Shown: positions 1 to 8,242 of the stretch, piece by piece
Layout of the letters: each line of letters opens with the position of its first letter
Numbering within the stretch: the first letter of the stretch is position 1
Assembly: GCA_027365835.1 (NCBI GenBank)
Contig: DAHXLU010000109.1
Location: forward strand, 4,221-68,220
Reading direction: 5' to 3'
Source of the DNA: JAJZMA01 sp021850405
Lineage (GTDB): Bacteria > Chloroflexota > Dormibacteria > Aeolococcales > Aeolococcaceae
Length of the DNA stretch: 64,000 nt
The notes under the pieces: generated by a model
Told to the model about the DNA's origin: nothing
The model's input: the letters and a program-made list of their open reading frames with translations, nothing else
The model's database searches: none
Position numbers and translations under genes: made by a program

Positions 1-428
1 CACCGCGCACCATCCTGGAACAGATCCCGGGTCTCCAGCTGCTGGAGATGAAGCGCAACCGGAATGAGGGGATGTGCTGCGGAGCGGGAGGGGGGCGGAT
101 GTGGATGGAGGAGTCCAAACCAAGGGTGAACCATGAGAGGGTTGCCCAGGCGGCAGAGACTGGCGCTGCCGGCGTTGCCACGGCCTGCCCATTCTGTCTC
201 ACGATGTTTGATGAGGGTATATCTGCGCGCGGAGAGAAACTCACCGTGGACGATATCGCTGTTTATGTCGCCGAGGCGCTTGAGCCTGCCCCCGGGGATG
301 AAGGAGGGGCCGCGACAGCAGGGGCAAGGGCAGGGAGCGGCAGCCAGGGAGTGGAAAAACCTGAGCCAGAGGTTCAGAATGGTGAGGACGATCCAGTTAG
401 CCCCGAAGAATCTGAACGGGGTAATTGA
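1..428 (+). CDS. C-terminal part of an (Fe-S)-binding oxidoreductase with a CCG domain
   Basis: This gene enters from the left edge; the open frame runs from base 3 with no stop. The visible part is the end of a cysteine-rich CCG domain: a Cys-Cys-Gly motif (GMCCGAGGGRMW) and a second cysteine in CPFCLTMF. These two motifs are standard for the second CCG repeat in HdrD/GlpC/GlcF-type proteins, which hold an iron-sulfur centre and pass electrons between a flavoprotein and quinone or thiol partners. The last 45 residues are acidic, Gly/Glu-rich and low in complexity, probably a disordered tail. The stop at 426-428 lies 17 bases before the hydrolase start, so the two are likely one transcript. 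The family is clear; the exact partner and substrate cannot be told from this fragment. Confidence 0.85.
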   Translation, partial: PRTILEQIPGLQLLEMKRNRNEGMCCGAGGGRMWMEESKPRVNHERVAQAAETGAAGVATACPFCLTMFDEGISARGEKLTVDDIAVYVAEALEPAPGDEGGAATAGARAGSGSQGVEKPEPEVQNGEDDPVSPEESERGN

Positions 429-445
429 GAGGAGCAGTAGGCAAG

Positions 446-1411
446 ATGGGTGCTGGTTTCTGGCCATGGGGAAGGCGCAGCCGTAGTGTCGAGCTTCCCG
501 GGCGGTTGCTGCCCAGCACCATAGCTCCGCTCCCAGATCACCTGGCGCCCCGTTTTCTCCGTATGGAAGGCATGCGGATCCGGTATCTGGATGTAGGTAG
601 CGGTCCTGCGGTGATTCTGCTTCACGGCATGGGCCATGACCTGCTTGGGTGGCGCTATAACATCATGCCACTGGTACGGGCAGGGTTTCGCGCGATAGCT
701 CTGGATCTGCCCGGCTTTGGCATGTCGGATGCACCTGCCAGCGTGGAGCCTGAAGCCTACCAGCAGTTTGTGCTCTCCTGGATGGACATGCACTGTCTTC
801 CGGCAGCATCACTGGTAGGCAATTCCATGGGAGGGGCGCTCGCAGCCAACATTGCTTCGGCGGCCCCTGATCGTGTCAGCCACCTGCTGCTGGTGTCGCC
901 AGCTGGCTTTGGGCGGGAACTGGCATGGTGGTTCCGGCTGCTCGGGGTGGACTTTCTGGCGCCAATACTCCCACGTGTAAGTCGTCTGGGCGTCCGGCAG
1001 TTCCTGGGCCAGGTGTATGCGGACCGAAAGCTGATTGATGAGACTGAGGTGGAGCGGCTGTATCAGGAAGCGCAGCGTCCGGAAGTGTCTGACACTCTGC
1101 GCCGCATGGGGAAGATGACACTTGGTGTTGGGGGGGTCCGGCCGGATTATCTGATCGCGGACGAAGCAGCCAGCCAGATTCGTGCAACCACCCTTGTTGT
1201 GTGGGGGACAAAAGACAGGATATTGCCAGTCAAGCATTCGGGGCGTGCTGCTGCGCTAATTCCTGATGCAGAGCTGGAGTTGCTGCCTGGGATAGGGCAT
1301 TGTCCCCAGATGGAAGCTGCTGAGCAGTTTAACCAGCGTCTTATTGCTCATCTGGCACGTCCAGGGTTTGCTGCCCGTACACGCGAGAGGGAGAAGAGCG
1401 GCGCCGCATAG
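446..1411 (+). CDS. alpha/beta hydrolase
   Basis: A typical alpha/beta-hydrolase fold enzyme of 321 residues. The oxyanion HG motif (LLHGMGHD) is near residue 60, the nucleophile elbow GNSMGG puts the serine near residue 127, a candidate acid is in TKDRILP and the catalytic histidine is in GIGHCPQME near the C terminus. The ATG at 446 is preferred because GAGGAG lies at 429-434; an in-frame TTG at 425 overlaps the upstream stop and is the alternative. The first 35 residues before the core are Arg/Pro-rich. It resembles the epoxide-hydrolase/haloalkane-dehalogenase/C-C hydrolase group in layout, but the substrate cannot be assigned. It probably shares a transcript with the Fe-S protein before it. 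Confidence 0.85.
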   Translation: MGAGFWPWGRRSRSVELPGRLLPSTIAPLPDHLAPRFLRMEGMRIRYLDVGSGPAVILLHGMGHDLLGWRYNIMPLVRAGFRAIALDLPGFGMSDAPASVEPEAYQQFVLSWMDMHCLPAASLVGNSMGGALAANIASAAPDRVSHLLLVSPAGFGRELAWWFRLLGVDFLAPILPRVSRLGVRQFLGQVYADRKLIDETEVERLYQEAQRPEVSDTLRRMGKMTLGVGGVRPDYLIADEAASQIRATTLVVWGTKDRILPVKHSGRAAALIPDAELELLPGIGHCPQMEAAEQFNQRLIAHLARPGFAARTREREKSGAA

Positions 1412-1439
1412 CTGCCCGGGGCCGGCCCAAGCCGGGCAG
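1412..1439 (+). terminator. strong hairpin just after the hydrolase stop
   Basis: A perfect 8-bp inverted repeat (CTGCCCGG at 1412-1419, CCGGGCAG at 1432-1439) with a 12-base loop begins directly after the hydrolase stop codon. It lacks a T-run, so it may be a transcript-end stabilising hairpin or a T-less terminator. Confidence 0.5.
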
Positions 1440-1539
1440 GGTGTATATGGGGCCAGGCCATCGTGTCGGAAAGCGACCTCTTGTCAGACTGTCTGCCGCA
1501 TGTCCGTCGACTTTGCGTACGGTTATCACTGTGCAGGTT

Positions 1540-2123
1540 ATGGCTAATGCTTTGAAAGCGAAAGCTTTGGCAGTAGTCAGGTATCGTTCCCAGGAATTGC
1601 TTTTCCGCGTGCTCTCTGATCCACATACCACTGACGAGGAGCGTCTTTCGTTAGCTTAGATAGCAGGGAGGCAGTTCGTGAGGCCGCTGCGCGCGATGCC
1701 CGGTCGGACCAGACCCGGCTTGTCTTCTTTCGCGACCCGAACGCTGCAGTGCGGGCCGCTGCAATCCGTTATGCAAAAGACGACAGGTACCGGCTCATGG
1801 CACGGGATGACCAGAGTGAGCGCGTGCGGGTGGCTGCGGTCCTATACGCCACATCAGATGCAACACGGATGGCGTTTCGGCACGACCGTAGTGAAGCAGT
1901 TCTGGCCGCAGCGGCCCTTTATGCCAAATCAGACCCTGTCTGGCTGGATTTTTTCCATCACCCAGCTCCACGGGTTCGCGCTGCAGCCATTGGGGGTGTG
2001 CGGTCAATCATCCTGCTAAGAGGTGCGCTTCGGGGCGAGTCCGATGCCAGCACCAGGAGCATGCTGGAGAAAAGGATCATGACGCTGGGCAGTCGCCAGG
2101 CACTCACTCCCGGTCTCGGGTAG
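1540..2123 (+). pseudogene. HEAT-like repeat protein, reading frame broken
   Basis: Two frames together read as one repeat protein. An ATG at 1540 opens a frame (MANALKAKALAVVRYRS...) that stops at 1657-1659. The frame one base back continues from there and ends at 2123. The second part is made of tandem 25-residue units (1668-1742, 1743-1817, 1818-1892, 1893-1967, then half a unit) with the pattern xAVRxAAxxYAxxDxxRxxFxxD, as in HEAT/ARM-like alpha-solenoids used for protein contacts. The junction lies between about 1638 and 1658; one added base would restore the frame. No slippery heptamer is visible there, so a mutation or sequencing error is likelier than programmed frameshifting. If expressed alone, the second part could only start at GTG 1749. 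Confidence 0.65.
1668..2006 (+). repeat. 25-residue tandem repeat units (4.5 copies)
   Basis: Four consecutive 75-base units and a partial fifth, each coding a 25-residue helix pair with alternating Val-Arg-Ala-Ala-Ala and Tyr-Ala-x-x-Asp blocks. The spacing is exactly 25 residues in every unit. Confidence 0.75.
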
Positions 2124-2299
2124 GGCTCACAATTACACCTGCCGGACCGCGGATCGGTAAGAATTTAGCCTGAGGGAATCTGTGTGCTTGTGGAGCACCT
2201 TGACATAGTGGTAGGCTCGGTCTCTGCTGGCGCTGCTATGGCTCGCCAGGAAATCTATCGCGTTCTGCTTTTTTTGAGAGTTCAGGGAGAACCAGTCAA

Positions 2300-2857
2300 G
2301 TGGCATCGACAGACTATGCCAACCGGTTGAGGGAGTATCGCAAGCTTCTGCGCCTTTGCGAGTCTTCTACCGCTGTTGGCAGCAAGCGCACTCCGGTGCT
2401 CGTACGGCATCCTGCTGGGAGGGGTTGGTACCCTACCCTGCTGCTAAGCAGGACCGTTGGATGGGGTGGCAAGGTGAACGTGCTGGCGTTTAATATCCCG
2501 GCGGTTACAATTGCTAAAGGGTTTGTTGGCGAGCCTGCCGAGCCGGGCTACCCAGAGGTTTGGGTGAACCAGGTGGAACAGTGTAATGTGCGCGTGCTTC
2601 CCCGCCGCCTCCCAGAGCTTGAGCGGTTGCTGGCGGCTGTGGATGCATACTGTCCACAGCGCTATCCTTCCAGTTCCCAGGCGACAGAGATGCATAGTGC
2701 GCTTGGGGGCTGGAGAAAATCGATGTGGGATCTGTCCGGGATCGTACAGGGGGAGGCCCCATGCGCCTATCTGGCGCTGGCCAGGCGCCTGCCTGTCCTG
2801 AACCTTCCCGGGAGAGGGCTTTTTTTTGGAAGGCATGCGGCAATGGAGCTGGAGTAG
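2300..2857 (+). CDS. unrecognised protein, copy 1 of a tandem triplet
   Basis: A 185-residue protein that I do not recognise. It shares its full length with the next two genes: an N-terminal STDYxNRxxEYRKLLxLC segment, a strand-rich centre (RTPVLVR, GWYPTLLLS, KVNVL), a helix ending in LLAAVDAYCP near residue 115, and a C-terminal LPVLNLPxR segment. No signal peptide, membrane segment or catalytic motif is obvious. The start is a GTG after CAGGGAG about ten bases upstream. This copy is the most divergent of the three in the middle (residues 70-95). A similar GTG-GCA-TCG start context in all three copies supports the start. Confidence 0.75.
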   Translation: MASTDYANRLREYRKLLRLCESSTAVGSKRTPVLVRHPAGRGWYPTLLLSRTVGWGGKVNVLAFNIPAVTIAKGFVGEPAEPGYPEVWVNQVEQCNVRVLPRRLPELERLLAAVDAYCPQRYPSSSQATEMHSALGGWRKSMWDLSGIVQGEAPCAYLALARRLPVLNLPGRGLFFGRHAAMELE

Positions 2858-2905
2858 ACACTGTTGCAGATGCGGTAGCCAATCCGCGGAGGGAGAGTTA
2901 GCCAA

Positions 2906-3466
2906 GTGGCATCGACCGATTATGTCAACCGGATGCGGGAGTACCGGAAGCTCTTGAGCCTCTGCGGTTCTCCTACTGCTGTCAGCAGCAAGCGCACTCC
3001 TGTGCTGGTGCGGGACCCACTGGGAAAAAGCTGGTATCCGACGCTTCTTGTCAGCCAGTATGCGGGACTTGACCACAAGGTGAATGTCCTGCAGCTTGAC
3101 ACGAGCCACACATGGATTGACGTTGGACTATTCGGGCCCCTCCCACCTGAGAGAGGCTATCCTGAGGTGTCGGTGAGCAGGGTTGACCAGGATGATGTGC
3201 GCCTGCTGCCGCATCGTCCGCCGGAGCTGGAAAAATTGCTGGCGGCGGTGGATGCCTACTGTCCAAAGATTGCTCCTGCGAGCGCCGATGAGCAGGCACT
3301 CCAGCACGCCCTCACAGCACACTGGCGTGCGAGATGGGAGGGGCTTTCATTGCTGTTGCGAAAAGGTCGATCCCCCAATGCCAGGCTCGCTGCCGAGCTG
3401 CCCGTCCTCAACCTTGCAACCCGCTGGAGTTTCCTGGGCCGGCGCGCAGAGAGAGTGCTGGAGTAG
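2906..3466 (+). CDS. unrecognised protein, copy 2 of a tandem triplet
   Basis: A 186-residue paralogue of the genes on either side, with a GTG start after GGAGGGAG. Copies 2 and 3 are far closer to each other than to copy 1: a stretch of about 90 bases coding RPPELEKLL and the following AVDAYCPK segment is almost identical in DNA, including third positions. That points to a recent duplication or to gene conversion. It lies 48 bases after copy 1, so the two could be cotranscribed. Function unknown; the strand-rich middle and lack of export signals suggest a soluble cytoplasmic protein. Confidence 0.75.
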   Translation: MASTDYVNRMREYRKLLSLCGSPTAVSSKRTPVLVRDPLGKSWYPTLLVSQYAGLDHKVNVLQLDTSHTWIDVGLFGPLPPERGYPEVSVSRVDQDDVRLLPHRPPELEKLLAAVDAYCPKIAPASADEQALQHALTAHWRARWEGLSLLLRKGRSPNARLAAELPVLNLATRWSFLGRRAERVLE

Positions 3467-3467
3467 T

Positions 3468-3489
3468 AGGGGCACAGAAGTGGGCCCCT
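3468..3489 (+). terminator. hairpin after copy 2 of the triplet
   Basis: A perfect 6-bp stem (AGGGGC / GCCCCT) with a 10-base loop starts one base after the stop codon. A second short hairpin (CCCTGT-gcc-ACAGGG) follows at 3556-3570. Neither has a T-run. They suggest copy 3, 235 bases further on, has its own promoter. Confidence 0.4.
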
Positions 3490-3701
3490 GGCTGCACACC
3501 CTGGTCTGCCAGTGTGGTCTGTTGGTCTGCCCTGTTACTTCTCCTGGTTCGTCACCCCTGTGCCACAGGGAGAAAAGGGCGGCATAGCCTGAACAACCAG
3601 TCGGCGGAAAGCTCCCGCCCTGGCATGCCGCGCCGTTGCTTGTGGAGCTGGAGTTGCTTCCGGTAGAGTGATGTGTCCAAGTCTGTTACGAGGAGAGTGC
3701 T

Positions 3702-4265
3702 GTGGCGTCCACCGATTATGTCAACCGGATGTGGGAGTACCGGAAGCTCCTGCGCCTCTGCGGCTCTACTACTGCTGCCAGCACCAGGCGCACTCCAGTG
3801 CTGGTGCGGGACCCAGCGGGAAGAGGCTGGTATCCCACCATCTTGCTCAGCCAGTATGCGGGACTAGACCACGGGGTGAATGTCCTGCGGCTGGACAGGC
3901 CCCAGGTCTGGATTACCAAGGGATTGTTTGGGCCCGAGCCGCATGACCGGGGCAATCCTGAAGTGTCGGTGAGCAGGGTAGACCAGGGGGATGTACGCTT
4001 GCTGCCGCAGCGTCCGCCGGAGCTGGAAAAATTGCTGGCGGCAGTGGATGCCTACTGTCCAAAGATTGCTCCTGCGAGCGCCGATGAGGAGGCACTCCTG
4101 AGTGCCCTCACAGCAAGCTGGTGGGCCAGGTGGGGGGAGCCACTTTTCCCGCTTCGTGGACAGGCTCAGTCTCCCAATTCCATACTAGCTGCCAAGCTTC
4201 CTGTACTCAACCTTCCCACACGCTGGAGCGTCCTGCGCCAGCGCGCTGGGAGAGCGCTGGAGTAG
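3702..4265 (+). CDS. unrecognised protein, copy 3 of a tandem triplet
   Basis: A 187-residue paralogue of the two preceding genes, same architecture, with a GTG start (GTG-GCG-TCC) after CGAGGAG. It is separated from copy 2 by 235 bases holding two small hairpins. The three copies keep paired aromatic residues (Tyr and Trp in the GWYPT segment), the YCP segment, and the PVLNLxxRW segment near the end, which are the best candidates for functional residues. The next gene, cysH, converges on it from the other strand. Confidence 0.75.
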   Translation: MASTDYVNRMWEYRKLLRLCGSTTAASTRRTPVLVRDPAGRGWYPTILLSQYAGLDHGVNVLRLDRPQVWITKGLFGPEPHDRGNPEVSVSRVDQGDVRLLPQRPPELEKLLAAVDAYCPKIAPASADEEALLSALTASWWARWGEPLFPLRGQAQSPNSILAAKLPVLNLPTRWSVLRQRAGRALE

Positions 4266-4388
4266 CAGAGTCAAGCGGGGTTAGCCTGGTTGGGCTTTGG
4301 ATCCGCCAGAGCTCCCCACGGTAAAGATCGCTCGCCTGCTCGTTGGTGTAGTGGCCGCGTACGTTGCGGGCCCAGCTGTGTTTGACCC

Positions 4389-5174
4389 TTACGTGTGCAG
4401 GCCGCACTCAGTCTTGTCTGACCCAGCCCATCTGCCGGCTCTTGGGTCCTTGCTGTCCCCCGAAGGTATGGTGACCGGGGCGCAGCCAATAGAGCCATAC
4501 CCTTCGTGTGTCAGCGGGTGGACGGGAAGGTTGTAGTCTTTGACGTAGTCAGCCATGTCAGCAGCGCTCCACCGTACGAGCGGGTTGAGCTTTACGAGCT
4601 GGCGCGCGCCATCCCATTCAATGGCCTGTGCTCCTGCCCGCGTCGGAGCGTCGCAGCGCTTCAGCCCGGTTATCCAGCCCTTCCTTTGACCTCGCTCCAG
4701 GCAGGAGAACAGGGGGCCGACCTTTCGGAGCTGACAGCAGTTATCGCTGCCACAGGGAGACTCACTGTCAGCAAGGCCGCTTTTCAGGATCGTCAGGTTC
4801 AGCCTGTAGCGCTCCTTTACCTGTTCCATGAAGGCAAGTGTCTGTGGAAAGTGGAAGCCTGTGTCCAGGAAGACCACCTCAATGGAAGGGGCCACCCTTG
4901 TTGCAATGTCGATAAGGACACAGTCCTCAAATGAGCAGGTAAGAATAAAGTCCCCATACCCACCGAAAGCTTCGCCTGCCCATTCAATGACCTGCTCTGG
5001 GCTTGCCTGCTCCATCCACTCAGGCGAAGGTGTGGTCGCTCCAAAAAATGGGCGTGGTAGCGCCGGCCCGGGTGCATAGCCTGTCACTAGTCGCTCCTTT
5101 CGTTCGCTCGGTTCTTCAAGTTGGGTGGCAGTGTGTCCGAAGTGGTCAGGGGTGCCACCCTGCTGTGTGGCCAC
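4389..5174 (-). CDS. cysH: assimilatory adenylyl-sulfate (APS) reductase-like protein
   Basis: CysH family: reduces APS (or PAPS) to sulfite with thioredoxin. The 261-residue protein has the nucleotide-binding core (LTCSFEDCVLID, FLDTGFHFPQT), a Cys-Cys pair (residues 146-147, CCQLRK), GYGSIGC (Cys231) and the C-terminal catalytic ECGLH (Cys257). A double-cysteine motif marks the APS-reductase type, which binds a [4Fe-4S] cluster through CC...CxxC. Here the last ligand is missing: the sequence is GCAPVT where GCxPCT is expected. I read this directly from the codons (tgc gcc ccg gtc acc). The start is GTG 5174; a downstream ATG (MEQASPEQ) is possible. It is divergent from cysDN with a 159-base shared promoter region, consistent with co-regulated sulfate assimilation and with no APS kinase being seen here. 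Confidence 0.88.
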   Translation of the reverse strand: MATQQGGTPDHFGHTATQLEEPSERKERLVTGYAPGPALPRPFFGATTPSPEWMEQASPEQVIEWAGEAFGGYGDFILTCSFEDCVLIDIATRVAPSIEVVFLDTGFHFPQTLAFMEQVKERYRLNLTILKSGLADSESPCGSDNCCQLRKVGPLFSCLERGQRKGWITGLKRCDAPTRAGAQAIEWDGARQLVKLNPLVRWSAADMADYVKDYNLPVHPLTHEGYGSIGCAPVTIPSGDSKDPRAGRWAGSDKTECGLHT

Positions 5175-5333
5175 TGTTGATTCTACGGGCTTTCCACGTC
5201 CCTGTACTGGGCCCAGGTACTGGCTTTAGGGTAGTTCCCTGTGTTACTTTTGCCGGGCGTTACATGAAGCTCACATGGTTTGCCAGATACATTGAGCGGC
5301 AGACTGTTGGGAGAGCGTGGGAGGAGGAGCGGT

Positions 5334-6371
5334 TTGAGTAAAGCCAGGGGCAGCGGTGGTGCGGCTGTGTCGGTGCTCACCACTGTGGGTCCAGATGGCG
5401 TGCCTGCTGGGCAAGCTGCTGCTATCTCTTCCGGAGCCGTAGAGGTTGCTGGCCATCGTGCCTTTCGCAAGAATGCAGGAGCGGATCATCTGACACTGCT
5501 TGAATCACATGCCATCTATATTCTGAGAGAGGTTGTGGCCCAGGCAACGCGCCCGGCCCTTCTCTTTAGTGGAGGCAAGGATTCTGCAGTTCTGCTGCGG
5601 CTTTGTGAAAAAGCCTTCCGTCCTGCCAGGTTCCCCTTTCCAGTTGTTCATATAGATACTGGTCACAACTTTCCCGAGGTGCTTGCATTCCGGGACGCCG
5701 AAATTGCGCGCCTTGGCGAGCAGATGCTGGTGTTTCCGGTGGAGAGTACCATCCAGAGTGGCAGGGTTCAGGATCCTGGGCACGGTGTCTCTCGCAACCG
5801 GCTGCAGAGCGTAACCTTGCTGGACGCCATAACTGGGCATGGGTTTGACGCCTGCATCGGTGGGGCGCGCAGGGATGAAGACAAGGCCAGGGCAAAGGAG
5901 CGGGTGTTGTCGTTTCGAAACCGGTTTGGGGAATGGGATCCGCGGAACCAGCGCCCAGAGCTGTGGCATCTCTACTCTGGGCGGGTGTCACCAGGCGAGC
6001 ACGTGCGCGCGTTTCCCCTGTCGGACTGGACGGAGCTTGATGTGTGGCAGTACATAGAGAGGGAAAATATTCCGCTGCCAGGTCTGTACTTTGCCCACCG
6101 GCGAAGAGTCGTCCCCCGCAATGGGATGCTGCTCGCAGAGTCACAGTGGGTCCAGGCCAGCCCTTCCGAACCAGCAAAGGAGGCGATGGTGCGCTTTCGC
6201 ACAGTCGGTGATGCCACCTGTACTGGTGCGGTGCTCTCGGCTGCTACCAGTGTCGCTGCTGTTATCGCTGAGACCGCTACCTCCAGGTTCAGCGAGCGTG
6301 GGCAGACCCGCGCAGACGACAGGTTCTCTCCCAGCTCGATGGAAGATCGCAAGAAGGAAGGCTATTTTTGA
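5334..6371 (+). CDS. cysD: sulfate adenylyltransferase subunit 2
   Basis: ATP sulfurylase small subunit: makes APS from sulfate and ATP together with the GTPase CysN. The PP-loop SGGKDSAVLLRL and the CysD-type HLTLLESHAIYILRE segment before it are clear, as are HIDTGHNFPE, GGARRDEDKARAKER and the C-terminal SSMEDRKKEGYF. TTG 5334 is chosen because GAGGAGGAG ends four bases before it; a TTG at 5280 is in frame but has no such site. With this start the protein has 345 residues, about 45 more than usual, because of an Ala/Gly-rich N-terminal extension. The stop overlaps the cysN start by four bases (TTGA), so the two are translationally coupled. Confidence 0.93.
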   Translation: MSKARGSGGAAVSVLTTVGPDGVPAGQAAAISSGAVEVAGHRAFRKNAGADHLTLLESHAIYILREVVAQATRPALLFSGGKDSAVLLRLCEKAFRPARFPFPVVHIDTGHNFPEVLAFRDAEIARLGEQMLVFPVESTIQSGRVQDPGHGVSRNRLQSVTLLDAITGHGFDACIGGARRDEDKARAKERVLSFRNRFGEWDPRNQRPELWHLYSGRVSPGEHVRAFPLSDWTELDVWQYIERENIPLPGLYFAHRRRVVPRNGMLLAESQWVQASPSEPAKEAMVRFRTVGDATCTGAVLSAATSVAAVIAETATSRFSERGQTRADDRFSPSSMEDRKKEGYF

Positions 6372-7666
6372 GCAGCAGTACCGAGATTGCGGTTCAGTCT
6401 GGGGTGGCAGCGCACATGCCAGGAGAGATGTCGCTGCTACGCCTTGCTACAATCGGCTCTGTAGACGACGGAAAGTCCACCCTGATCGGCCGCTTGCTCT
6501 GCGATGCGCGGCAGCTTTTTGACGACCAGGTGGAGGCAGTTGCAGTAGCCAGCCGGGCAGCCGGTATGAGTGACTTTGATCTCGCCATGGTGACCGATGG
6601 CTTGCGCTCCGAGCGGGAGCAGGGGATCACGATAGATGTTGCCTACCGGTACGCAGCCACTCCGACCCGCAAGTTCATAATTGCGGATTGCCCTGGGCAT
6701 CTACAGTACACGAGGAACATGGCGACCGGCTGCTCCACAGCAGATCTGGCACTGGTGGTGGTTGATGTCACAGCTGGGCTTGGGATTCAGACCCGCAGGC
6801 ACCTCTGTATCGCGGCGTTGCTGGGGGTACGCAGGGTGGTTGTCGCAGTCAACAAGATGGACATTGTTGACTGGGAAAAGGGGCGGTTTGATTGCGTAGC
6901 GGAGGAGACACGCGCACTGCTATCCCGCCTTGGTTTTACCGACGTAACCCTTATTCCAATATCGGCTCTCCGGGGAGGCAATGTGGTCGACCAGGAGCCC
7001 CTGGACTGGTACCAGGGACCAACCCTGCTTCATGCCCTGGAACGGGCAGACATATCTGCCAGCGATGAGCCGGCCATCCCCTGGCGGCTCCCAGTGCAGT
7101 GGGTGCTGCGCCACCCCGATGGCCGCAGGTCCTATGCTGGCATGGTGGCCAGGGGCACAATGACAGTCGGGGACGCAGTTCTCGTCGGCCCAAGGCAGGC
7201 AGCCAGGGTCGTTGCCATAGATGGCCCAGGGGGCCGCGTCGACGCAGCAGGTCCCGGAATCTCTGCGAGCATTTTCCTTTCAGATGATGTGGACCTGGGC
7301 CGCGGCGACATGATGTGTTCAGCAGATTCGCCCGCAGCTCACGTTTCCGATTTTTCTGCCACCCTTTGCTGGTTTGGTGAGCGTCCGCTAACGTCAGGAG
7401 ACCGGTTCTTCCTGAAGCACACCACACGCGAGACCAGGGCCGTGATAACAAAGCTGTGCGGCGTGCTGGATGTCGAAAAGCTCGGCATGAATCCAGTGGA
7501 TGTTGCCCAGAACAATGACATCGTCATGGTGGAGGTTTCGGTTTCCCAGCCGCTGGCCCTGGATGCCTATGCTGTGAGCCGCAGCACGGGTGCCTTTATC
7601 CTCATGGAAGAGGGGACCGGCACTACTGTCGGCGCTGGAATGGTGGGAAGCCCTTCGTTTTTCTAG
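6368..7666 (+). CDS. cysN: sulfate adenylyltransferase subunit 1 (GTPase)
   Basis: EF-Tu-like GTPase subunit of ATP sulfurylase. G1 GSVDDGKSTLIGRLL, G3 DCPGHLQYTRNM and G4 NKMD are all present, followed by the two beta-barrel domains and the typical ending GAFILMEE. At 432 residues it is the stand-alone CysN form; there is no fused APS kinase domain. TTG start within the cysD stop. With an APS-reductase-type CysH beside it, an APS kinase would not be needed, so the locus is a short route from sulfate to sulfite. Sulfite reductase is not in the window. Confidence 0.95.
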   Translation: MSSSTEIAVQSGVAAHMPGEMSLLRLATIGSVDDGKSTLIGRLLCDARQLFDDQVEAVAVASRAAGMSDFDLAMVTDGLRSEREQGITIDVAYRYAATPTRKFIIADCPGHLQYTRNMATGCSTADLALVVVDVTAGLGIQTRRHLCIAALLGVRRVVVAVNKMDIVDWEKGRFDCVAEETRALLSRLGFTDVTLIPISALRGGNVVDQEPLDWYQGPTLLHALERADISASDEPAIPWRLPVQWVLRHPDGRRSYAGMVARGTMTVGDAVLVGPRQAARVVAIDGPGGRVDAAGPGISASIFLSDDVDLGRGDMMCSADSPAAHVSDFSATLCWFGERPLTSGDRFFLKHTTRETRAVITKLCGVLDVEKLGMNPVDVAQNNDIVMVEVSVSQPLALDAYAVSRSTGAFILMEEGTGTTVGAGMVGSPSFF

Positions 7667-7963
7667 GCAGGGGCCAGGGTAGCCCGTGGGCTTACCTTTG
7701 CCCGTCTCACATATTCTGGCGTCCTCGCATATTCGTAAGCCTCATTTGCTGCCGGCCGGGTACTGCACTATCCGGTTTGGGCAGGCCCGCACCCCAGGCG
7801 CTTGAGTGTTGTCTCCTCCGCAGAGGGGCGATCCAGGCAGGATTGAGCTGGCGCTGGGAGCAGCGGCACAAAAAAGAACAGAGTGGCGATCCGGTCTGCC
7901 AAAATAGCCATGGCGCCTTGATGTCAGAGATGGGGATATCACCAGGGCTGCCAGGTTGTGCTT

Positions 7964-8039
<76 letters not shown>

Positions 8040-8242
8040 CTTACTTCCCTGGGGATTACGCAGCACTGCCTACATTTACCATCTGTCACTCTATGGCGAT
8101 GCGGGTCAAGATCTCCCCGTGGCGATCGGCCGCCCTGCCTGCAAGGCTCTCACGAAACAGTCCTGGCTCCCCATCCATGCATCGACATTCGAAGTAACGA
8201 TCGTGGTGTGACTGGTGAAGGCCGGAACACCTTCCTGATCCC

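Noticed and set aside
5175..5333. Riboswitch between cysH and cysD
   Set aside because: I looked for SAM-type stems and an anti-terminator and found none; only a divergent promoter region is supported.
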